Positions 50,280 to 58,417 of a stretch of 58,417 bases of DNA are shown here, piece after piece. Both the position numbers and the translations under genes were made by a program. The stretch lies in NCBI GenBank assembly GCA_002633005.1, contig NMRA01000444.1, forward strand, positions 1-58,417, written 5' to 3'. Source of the stretch: Phoronis australis. Lineage: Eukaryota > Phoronida > Phoronidae. The notes under the pieces were generated by a model. It saw only the letters and a list, made by a program, of their open reading frames with translations, was not told the origin of the DNA and did no database searches. How positions within the stretch are numbered: position 1 is the first letter of the stretch; each line of letters begins with the position of its first letter.

Positions 50280-51997
50280 CATCTACTGTCCGTACCCCAA
50301 TGGGGCGCTGTGTGCCACTTCTTTGTACATGGGGCAAAAAGTGCGTGTCTAACGAAATATCGTAGCCTGATTTTTTTAAGATAACTGTGATTTTGAGATT
50401 TAGCCAGTCACGTCTCTTTCACTCTGTCTGATGACCCCAAGGTCGATTCGCAATACGCACATCCTTTTGTTTTCGACACAGCCAAATACTGCACTCTTTG
50501 GCTGTATGAAATAATATTTTGGCAATGACGTGATAGCGTGTCACGATCTCATTCCTTCTCTTTTCCTCAAGTGCAGGCAGGACCATGCAGAGTAAAGGGC
50601 AAGTGTGGGAAATATGGACCCAGTAATGAAAACGCGGTCGGTTGAAACGTTGAAGGCAGGGAAAAGGGGTGAGACCGGGAGGGGTCGAGACTAGGAGACT
50701 CAGCAAAAGACTGGCAAAAGAACCTTTTCCAAGAACCAGGACATTTTCATTATTCAGTTACCCAGTTTTTCACAATACGTCTGAACGCACTTCAGCACGT
50801 ATTGTTTGTCTCATGTACTTCGAGAACATAATATTATGCATAAGATTATCTAGAGCTTGGAAAGTTTCAAATTGATGATTCCACTGGCTTAGTTTATGTC
50901 AATGTGCTGACCAACAAATTGACAATAGATTCTAAGTACAGGCCACGCTCTAGCTCCTCACGTACTGTATACTGTAATGTTTTAGTATCCTGTGCAGCTC
51001 AAGTTAATGCATGTCCACCAAATGAAAAGTAAGATGGAATTAGATGTTTATTTTTAACGTAATGTACCTGTGCATGTTCAAGATAAAACAGCCTATTTTT
51101 GGAGATAAAGCAACAGAAAGGAAACTTTAATTTACATGTACTGTTGGCCGCCACCGTGCAATAAATAAACGAAAGTGTTTCATTGCCCATTCTAGAACTG
51201 AGTACCTGATAGACGGTTTTGTACAACTTCATCAACTCGTTTTTACAATAGTAGAAAAGTTGGAGGCAGAACAACCAATGGGTTGGCCATAGCGTTGGCC
51301 TTTCATGAACTGTATCGCCAGTCTACGGTTGCAGTCCTAGATACATTTGTAGTCTTGTCAAGTGCCTGCTCAATTAGGGCCAATTGAATGATTGTAGGCA
51401 CTTGACCGTAAATGTGAATCGGCTAATTTAACAAGGCAATTTAAGCATAAAAACAGATATTAAAACGAAGGTTGAGGCAACAGTGTTGCAGTAACATTAC
51501 CAAGTGTGGACACGTGGAATCTGCATGTAGCGCCACATACGTGGTTTTTACGTGGTTATATGGTGGTGTGTGATGTAATTAAATGATGAAATGGAAAATT
51601 TTATAAGAGTTTTTATTTGATTTAACAACTTATCTGGGTCTTTTTGAAATTTTGAATAACTCTATTACTTTTACGTACGTTGACTACTTCACTTGATATT
51701 TTTATATAACCAATAAAGTGGATATAGTCAGGTATGGTCAAGAAGGAATCGTGAATTAATTCTGATAAGTCATGTCTACAGGCTTAATATTCGTGCGAAT
51801 AATTTATTTGTGAACTTCACGGCTTTTGTTATGATTATTAAAAACGCAATCTCCCTATTGTAGGTACGTGACAAAACGCATTTTAAAGTTAAAACAGGAT
51901 AAGGTTGAACTTATTAGGTTAACCAAGACGTACATGTATGAAGAATACTTTTGCTGGCTTTACTAGTTAAAAATGTTTAATATACCTCGTCATTAAT

Positions 51998-52145
51998 CAG
52001 TGGCAGACGTAGAGGGGCCCAAGGGGACCATGGCCACCCCTAAAATTCCATTTGGTAGTACGGGGGTGTGAATGTCTGTCGGGCAAAATCCTGGCTAATA
52101 CTTTGCCCTGGCCCCTCTTAACTCAAAATCCTGGATCCGCCTTTG
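51998..52145. mobile_element. ~150-bp MITE, copy 3
   Basis: Begins CAGTGGCAGACGTAGAGGGG and ends CCTGGATCCGCCTTTG. It is flanked on both sides by TTAAT, giving a 5-bp target duplication like that of the 38755-39780 element. Non-coding. Confidence 0.75.
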
Positions 52146-53380
52146 TTAATCGAGTGGGGTTTTGCTTTGCAGGGCGCTAACATGCGATCCCAGGGTCGCA
52201 CATTCTAGGGGCTACTCAAATCAGGAAATCACAAATGTCGGCGCTTGTGCACATATGAAATATCAAAATAATAAGTGAGAACCCACAACATTGGTATATT
52301 TAGATGGCGCTGTCTGCTACTTGACGTGGTCACTGCCTCAAGATTTGAATCATGTTTCTTTGTTGCAAAAGCACAACACATTGTAAGTCGTCTTACAGTT
52401 TGTGTGACATGTTTGCTTAATCCTTGTCCGTTGGGTAGACTACATGTACTTTTGAATGTCCTTTTACATCTGCGCATGAAGCGCCGTTGAAGGTCTAAGT
52501 GTGTTTGAAAGGGACATTTGAGATTCGATTTCTTCGGCTATGCATTACCATAATGATGAGGTGCAAAATCATATGAATTGATCAAATAAACGCACTAAAT
52601 AGAAGACGATGTTGAAAACTGAAAGCAAGTTTGAAATTGTAAAGACCCACGGATTGACTTTAGATTAGGTCTACTTGAAATCTGTCTACTTAATTGAATT
52701 CAATTAAAATATCGGCAAACAACTCACATACATGTACGTGTACGTGTATAGTTAGTTTCACCAAAACTTCTCATTAAAGAATTGCAAAGTTTAGTGTGGT
52801 TTAAAGTAACGATGGGCGTCAGGGAAGAAAATAACGACATATTAAGGCTTGTCATGTTTTGATGTATGCAACAACATCATTAGAAATAAAAAGAGGCTAC
52901 CTCATAACGCCATCATAATAATTAAGAGGACACATAAGGCCACAACAGGGTGAGAGTGACCTATGTACAGTGTCGTTGTAGGCTTAAGAGACCAACTACT
53001 GCCCAACATCATAGTGAGACATCAGTGATTGTAATTCACCAGCCTGTTGAGTACATGTATTGGCAACCTGCTGCGAGCCGATTTTGTGTATAAACAGACC
53101 TTGATCAATTGCTGTGTATTGATCTCGTACATACTTCTATGTCCGCGTTTTCCCTTTGATCCCAACTTGTTCGATTCTATTCGTCAACAGTAAGGTGGGA
53201 AGATGATCCTGTAGCCAACATTTGACACAACTGTTTAACTCCAATCTACCATTCATTGTTTGAGGACCAGTTCTAATCTCCAATAAGATCCTATCAATAC
53301 CGTGACTGAGCTGGGTTGTTAAAACAACGTTAAATTACAACATACTTGAACATAAACCAATTGTATTTCTGAATTTATTG

Positions 53381-53870
53381 TCAAATTCTTATCATGTTTA
53401 GTTTTTGTGTCGCCAAAATCGCCCTACTACATCCGTTTTCGAACGTACCAATTCCCTCCGGGTTTGACGGTGTTCTCAAGGTGGTTTGTAATAAACCTTG
53501 TAGATAATTGGTCTGCCTGTTGTCATACCAGATAAAAGACTGTCCGTGGCAGTTAACAGAGGAGCTAGATGTTTGCACAGGCTCACAACCCTCTACGTCT
53601 GGTAAAGTCACTGAACGGGAGAACGCCGTGATGTCCTTAGCTGTTGCTTCAGCCTGATCAACGATATTGAAAGATTTGCTGAGTGTCCATTCAAAATTAC
53701 AGTGAATCCATGTTCATTAATGTGAGATATGTTGTTAGTACCAAACTCATAAGTACTTGGCGGTAATGAAGTATATCTTAGAAACATAACCCCAAAAGTC
53801 CCATTTAGCGTAACGCCAGTCATTCTAACCCCTGGTCTATTCTCCTGTACAGAAGAGTCCACACGCCCAT
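53381..53870 (-). pseudogene. Possible decayed coding segment, unrecognised
   Basis: On the minus strand two overlapping open frames form one protein-like stretch if a single one-base shift near 53690-53700 is assumed. The first part includes GVTLNGTFGVMFLRYTSLPP; the second includes VEGCEPVQTSSSSVNCHGQS and ends IRI before a stop at 53381. Composition looks like an extracellular, Cys-poor protein, but I cannot name a family. Sequencing error, pseudogene or chance are all possible. Confidence 0.3.
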
Positions 53871-55760
53871 GCGGTCAAAGCTGCGATATTGGCAACAAGC
53901 GAGGATTAGTAACATTGATTGATTGTTGGTCATAGGGGGAATGAAATTTATATCGGCTAAAAATACACTAATGTTACGAGTCGGTAGGCCAGAGAGCACA
54001 AAAATTTTAATTTGTCAAAAACAACGCGGTCAGCACACTAGGAGGTCCTCTAGGTAAAGGTTCATTTATGCATTTTTCTTCTTCGACGCTACAATGTTTA
54101 CACAAAGCCATATGACGTCAATGGATTTTTACAAAGACGAATCGAAACCTGGAAAAACTGCGGTCACGTCGCTAACCTTGGCACAGAACCTAAGATTTAC
54201 TTTGATAGAAGATGGCTACGTCTCGTTACCTCCTAAGTGCAGAAGAAAAAGAGAAGGGAGATACAGTCCATTTTTTCATTATAGTGTCTAGGCCTTTGCA
54301 ACTCCGTATGTCGCTGCTTTCGTGCATAAATACCTACATTACAACTGGCCTCTGTTAATCTATAAATCTGTACTTCCTTTACCAATCAGAATATCGAAAC
54401 CACCAATGACCCTAGACAACGCTTCAGGTTGTGGTGTAGGAAGTTGACACGAAAGGGTACATCGCCTTCTCAATTTCCCCAGCCTTAACGTAGCTTAGCA
54501 CAGAGACGCATTATATGTATCAATTAGGTTGTCGCTTCAGAACTGAGAAAAAGCGACAAAGATGACAAATCGAGTTTACATAGCAATGACGATAGTTTGG
54601 ACTGTGTGTCTCAATTTTGTCTTCTCCTCGAACCAAATACATAATAAGGTTGTATTGGTCAGTTGAGATCACCTGCAGCAGAATACACCCGTGCACCAAG
54701 CAAGGTGCCATGCGTGTTGTACTTTAAACCAAAATTAGAGACTGTTTTAATTTGCTCATTTCAAAACTGTTTAACACACGCACATACATGTTTTTAGGCT
54801 GTAGTGATGAGGGTACATGAAAATTTGAGAAACAGTATTGGTGGAGGGAATTAGGTCCGGATATATGTTACACTGAGGTGTCCGTCTGTAAAAACGTGTG
54901 TAGATATTAACGACGTACAGTGCTGATCGAATCCAGCTTCCCGTTGAACGCACTTCAGCCTTAGTCAGGCCTCGGGTGACCTTCAACCGGAGTGAGGTCA
55001 GGCTTCGCCCGGACGCGTTCTGAACTCGGTTGGGTTGTGAGTCATTAAATGTCCGGGGGGTTACCCCTGCATATGCTACCACTGACCGCTGAACCTGCAC
55101 TCATGGCTTGATTTCCTCGCAGGTTTTTGTCAAGGTTGTGCTTTTGTGTCGAATGTGTTTCTTAATTACATTGAGTGCTAGGATTTTCGGGGGAGGAATT
55201 AAATTAGACTTGGCATTTGACAAGGGGAACGGTCGCAAAATTGATGGCGAAAGGTTGAAGGACAGACTGCGAGTGGCATGACTACGGCACCGTACAATTC
55301 GTAATGGCGAAGGGGGAGGAAAAGACTGCAAGTGGTATGAATGCCGCGTGATTCTCTTCGGAGTTCGTGGTATCAATATTAGCTGTGCGGATTTCATTCG
55401 ATCTAGTGGTGTAGAGGTGATAGTTATTAAACATATTGTTGACGAGCGACAAATAAATCACGTCTTGACGCTACTGAATGGAAGTGACTCAGAATCTTTT
55501 AAAAACTGGAGTATCCCCACAATTTTACAATGCAGTACGTGACCCCTTGCAGTAGTCCATGGGGCCATTGATGAATTATGCCTCGTTTATAGCTTACTGT
55601 TTTGTGTTCATTTTGCCTTTTGACACCATATTAAAGTTGTAGACTACCCCGGGTTACACAACAACTGCTTATCAGATTTCGCCGTATAAGTTACAACTAG
55701 TGAAAGGGCCATCAATACGCGGCCGCGTTGTGATTTTATTTTTACGTACGCACAATGGCG
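53871..55760. other. 1.9 kb without a supported gene
   Basis: There is a short internal duplication at about 55242-55350 (gcgaaggggg-type block, gactgc-agtgg, atg-c-gc repeated twice). The remaining small open frames are not recognised. Confidence 0.45.
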
Positions 55761-55825
55761 AATTTCAATATGGCGTCGCTGCAAATCCGCTATTAGCGGA
55801 TTTGCAGCGACGCCATATTGAAATT
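55761..55825. repeat. Perfect palindrome, 32-bp arms with 1-bp centre
   Basis: Arm 55761-55792 is the exact reverse complement of 55794-55825. The inner part CGCTGCAAATCCGCTA recurs at 57293-57308, which makes it the terminal repeat of the THAP element that follows. The palindrome looks like two such ends placed head to head. Confidence 0.9.
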
Positions 55826-55900
55826 AGGTTAAAATGGTGCATTGTGGGTGCTGTGGTCAGGATTCCAAAAGCGGCCATAGTGACAAGCATAATACGCGGT

Positions 55901-57284
55901 ATGAGCGCGAAGAAAACTTACGGCGGATACACTTGTGTTCCTGGTAACAAGACAGATAAAAATATGAGTTTTTATGTGTTCCCTGCAAACCAAGAACTTC
56001 GTGAAAAATGGATAAACAACATTAGGAGAGCTGGGAGTAAGGGAAGATTTAGCGCATTCAAACCAACGCAGGGCTATCTAGTAGGCAGCACGTAGCCCCT
56101 CGGTTGGCCATATAGGGGCTACAATACTCCAATTCGCTTTCTGTACTCATTTCGTTACTTCAGTGTATTTTAAACGGGCCGCGACCGGATTTGGGTTACC
56201 GATTTCGAGTTTTCACCTCGTCAAAAATACATTCTACACTTAACTCATTTAAAAAAACGCTTACTTTCATCATTGGTCCTTTCTACTTCTATACATATCT
56301 TTGAAGACTAGTTGTGAGAATTAAGTTGACTTTGGCGAAGAATTACAACTCCACTTTTTTGGTTGCCGTTAATTTTATCACCGCGTGAGCCGCGATAACC
56401 ACAAAGCATGTCAACTGAATCGGGTGAGTTAAGCAAAGGTTAGCGCGAGACTGAGCGAAGCGCGTGACGCTAGCGTGTGACGCTAGCACGTGACGCTAGC
56501 GCGCGACACTTGTAAAATAGCATGAGAAGGTATCGGGTGAAACTTGTAAGATGTGTGTCCCTTGGACTTTTTATTCGTCAACATGCGTAATTTCACTAAC
56601 TTCCTCAAAATGGTACCCGGTAACTGAGAGAAACTCGAGCAAACCGCGACAGATTTTCATCGATTTGTTCAAGTTTTTCTGACTAAATTGTATCCAGAGT
56701 CGTGGCATGTGTTAATTTTAACTCCGTGTTCCTACATGTATGGTTCATTTGATTTTATTTGCTGTATTTTGAAATGAGTAACTTTTTGAGGATGTACATG
56801 TACTATCGCCCCTGAATGCCTGCGCCATCCCCTGCGATGTAATTGCCTAGGGGCCATCGTGTGTGCAGCGAACATTTTCCTGGTGGAAAAAAGACGTATG
56901 AGAACAACATTCCGACGGAGTTTCCTCTTAAAATTAACGCCTCCAGCATATCCACCGCGAAAGCTACAAAAGTTAAGCAACCCAAGAACTCTCAACTTGT
57001 CTGAAACCGGAGGAGATTTCGAAATCAACGCCGATAGCCCCAATACTGAACGTCATGATGACAGTTGTGCCCTCGGTCACACGGTCACTGATCGTAGCTA
57101 TGCTGTGTTTACAAACGAGAGAGAGGACTTGCTTGGTAGTATAAAGCAAAAAAATGAAACATGGGTTTTAGTTTGCAAATCACTCCAAATGCACACACTA
57201 TCCAGCCTGCTCAAGACATGCCTGACCACAAGCTATCCCATGAGCCTTCGCGCAGGAAGTAACTCGCACCTGCGCAATGCGTAG
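55901..57284 (+). pseudogene. Broken THAP-domain gene, two exons
   Basis: From ATG 55901 the frame reads YGGYTCVPGN, MSFYVFPANQELREKW and RFSAFKPTQG. These match the first two thirds of a THAP zinc finger, but the second zinc Cys is lost (CVPGN for CVPGC). The frame stops at 56093-56095. After an intron-like stretch ending cctag at 56850, GHRVCSEHFPGG (from 56852) supplies the missing C..H pair. That frame then hits a stop near 57001; another frame is open to 57284. The domain is known from P/Kolobok transposases and THAP proteins. The Cys loss, missing donor and frame change indicate decay. Confidence 0.55.
56461..56508. repeat. 14-bp tandem array (GTGACGCTAGC units)
   Basis: About three copies of gtgacgctagc plus a variable trinucleotide. 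The aligned place in element A (about 24520) has no array, so the expansion is specific to this copy. Confidence 0.75.
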
Positions 57285-57696
57285 TTCGTTTGCGCTGCAA
57301 ATCCGCTATTGGTGGTTCAGCAATGAGACCTGAGGCAATCTTCGCACAAAGGAGCTAAGCCAACGCGATCAATACAGGCCGTGACTGGTCCATGTGATCT
57401 GAAAGAATGTCTCCCTCTTGCTTTCCTTAGCGGCTATACTGAACGATCGTGTTTTGTGTTGGGTCTAGCACGAGTTAGGTGCAATACAGCCACTGACGAA
57501 ATATACTAATAATTTCACGTACGCTGGTCGAAACACAAAAAAACTGTTTTAATTAGATGAGAAGCCTTGTCTTACCACAAAAAATGGTTCGTTCGTTAGT
57601 TACTGATATAGTTTCGTGCTGGCAATAATACAAGTACCGGCCATTGAGATGTGTCGAAAAATATTATAACCGAGGTTCATAGCGGACTTGTTATAA

Positions 57697-57815
57697 CAGT
57701 GGCGGATCTAGGATATCGCGAGCCCCCCTCCCGCTCAGGAAATTTTCTGTTTTTACCTCTAAAAATCAAGCATTTTCCTTGATTCCTGAAGTATTAACCA
57801 AGAAAAAAAAATCAC
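57697..57815. mobile_element. Truncated copy of the CAGTGGCGGAT transposon
   Basis: It starts CAGTGGCGGATCTAGGATAT, the reverse complement of the right end of the 38755-39780 element. After an internal deletion it continues with the aaaatcaagcattttccttg block shared with 39569-39640. The other terminus is not visible. Confidence 0.65.
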
Positions 57816-57849
57816 GGAGAACGTGTCAAACAGGAAAAACTGAACGTAC

Positions 57850-57913
57850 TAAAGACTCGAACTCACGACCTAGCGGATAGCGAGCTCGTGCGTTACCACT
57901 ACACCACCACGAT
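57850..57913 (-). mobile_element. tRNA-like SINE head or tRNA pseudogene
   Basis: The minus strand reads TGGTGTAGTGGTAACGCA, an RNA polymerase III A box, and 33 bp on GTGAGTTCGAGTC, a B box. The spacing fits a tRNA, but the 3' acceptor side does not pair well with the 5' side. A tRNA-derived SINE head fits best; the body would extend toward the transposon fragment at 57697-57815. Confidence 0.5.
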
Positions 57914-58417
57914 TTAACTGCTACTATCATACTAAAAGACCTACTTGTTTATGGTCCACAGCGGTTGCGCGCGAAACCTACTTCTTTTCGTAATGCTTAT
58001 TACATGTTTTATATTTTGTGCCATCAATTCTTAACAAATTTGTCGTATTTAAAATAGTCTTCAAATGCCCAATAGACCAAATCCGTTTTTCGTGTTGGCA
58101 ATAATGACGGGTTGCTTTCGAAATCGTCTTAAGATAAGGTTTGACAAAGAGAGTATTGCGAGTTTCTGAGTGATTCACTACGGCTTCGATTCAAATTCAC
58201 ATCTTACCAGCAGCTTGTGTTTTTTCATCGTCACTCAGGTTCCATTCTCTTTAAAAAATGAAGTAAAATTTCTTCATCGCACAGTGGAGCAGACGACGAA
58301 AACGGAGTCGTAGTGCGCAGCGCCACTGCCGGTCGCCTGGGATATCGCGGGAGAGCCAAAACTTAGCCATAGTTCCGTTACGAATGCGCCGTGTTCCGAA
58401 TTTGACACTTGAAATTG
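57914..58417. other. End of window, nothing recognised
   Basis: About 0.5 kb with one short minus-strand open frame (57978-58178) and no family resemblance, repeat or RNA gene that can be supported. Confidence 0.45.

Larger units (their letters stand above)
46768..53380. other. 6.6 kb without a supported gene
   Basis: Only two MITE copies (50147 and 51998) are recognised. Open frames of 65-116 codons occur on both strands (for example 48828-49178 minus), without family resemblance or splice context. Confidence 0.45.
55794..57308 (+). mobile_element. THAP-bearing DNA element (element B, 1.5 kb)
   Basis: The terminal inverted repeats are TAGCGGATTTGCAGCG (55794-55809) and its complement (57293-57308). 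ATT stands outside the shared 15-bp core at both ends. It contains a split THAP reading frame and a middle (56118-56850) aligning with element A. A 14-bp array expands at 56461-56508. Confidence 0.6.

Noticed and set aside
1-58417. Prokaryotic features such as operons, CRISPR arrays or ribosome binding sites
   Set aside because: The gene structure is eukaryotic, and no direct-repeat/spacer array was seen.

Overview
The window is animal (metazoan) nuclear DNA, not prokaryotic. It is AT-rich, has GT-AG introns up to 9 kb, scattered DNA transposons, a LINE fragment, a tRNA-like SINE head, AT microsatellites and many copies of the palindrome TACATGTA. A death effector domain (DED) joined to ankyrin repeats and a ZU5 domain points to an aquatic invertebrate (cnidarian, lophotrochozoan or invertebrate deuterostome). 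I cannot place it more precisely from sequence alone. One assembly gap of 753 N lies at 38809-39561. Positions 1-37.7 kb hold the 3' part of one plus-strand gene. I assembled 14 coding exons by hand from 907 to 37077. All intron phases agree across the chain, and the exons total 2166 nt (721 codons plus TGA). The protein reads: five full ankyrin repeats plus a capping half repeat; a basic, Gly/Ser-rich linker; one 839-nt exon holding a ZU5 domain and a UPA-like region; a short linker; a DED split over two exons; a short acidic linker; and a last exon encoding a hydrophobic C-terminal segment just before the stop. A polyadenylation signal follows about 600 bp later. The start of the gene lies upstream of the window. 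The architecture suggests a cytosolic death/innate-signalling adaptor held on a membrane by its tail. The introns carry most of the other structure: a tandem duplication of one ankyrin exon with its flanking intron sequence (1.4-2.5 kb), a fossil ankyrin exon in the 9-kb intron (8.0 kb), a perfect 50-bp inverted repeat (14.3-14.5 kb), a pair of 140-bp MITEs, a THAP-bearing element (24.0-25.1 kb), two related 2.5-kb TTAA-flanked elements in consecutive introns (26.9-29.4 and 30.7-33.2 kb), and a 1.5-kb inverted-repeat element with a nested MITE (34.3-35.8 kb). Positions 37.7-58.4 kb hold no confident host gene. They contain a gap-spanning transposon, a decayed ankyrin-like exon at 40.1 kb, a possible terminal exon at 40.4 kb, a LINE C-terminal fragment (46.3-46.6 kb, minus), a possible decayed minus-strand coding segment (53.4-53.9 kb), and a second THAP element starting in a 32-bp-arm palindrome (55.8-57.3 kb). 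A truncated transposon next to a tRNA-like SINE head lies at 57.7-57.9 kb.
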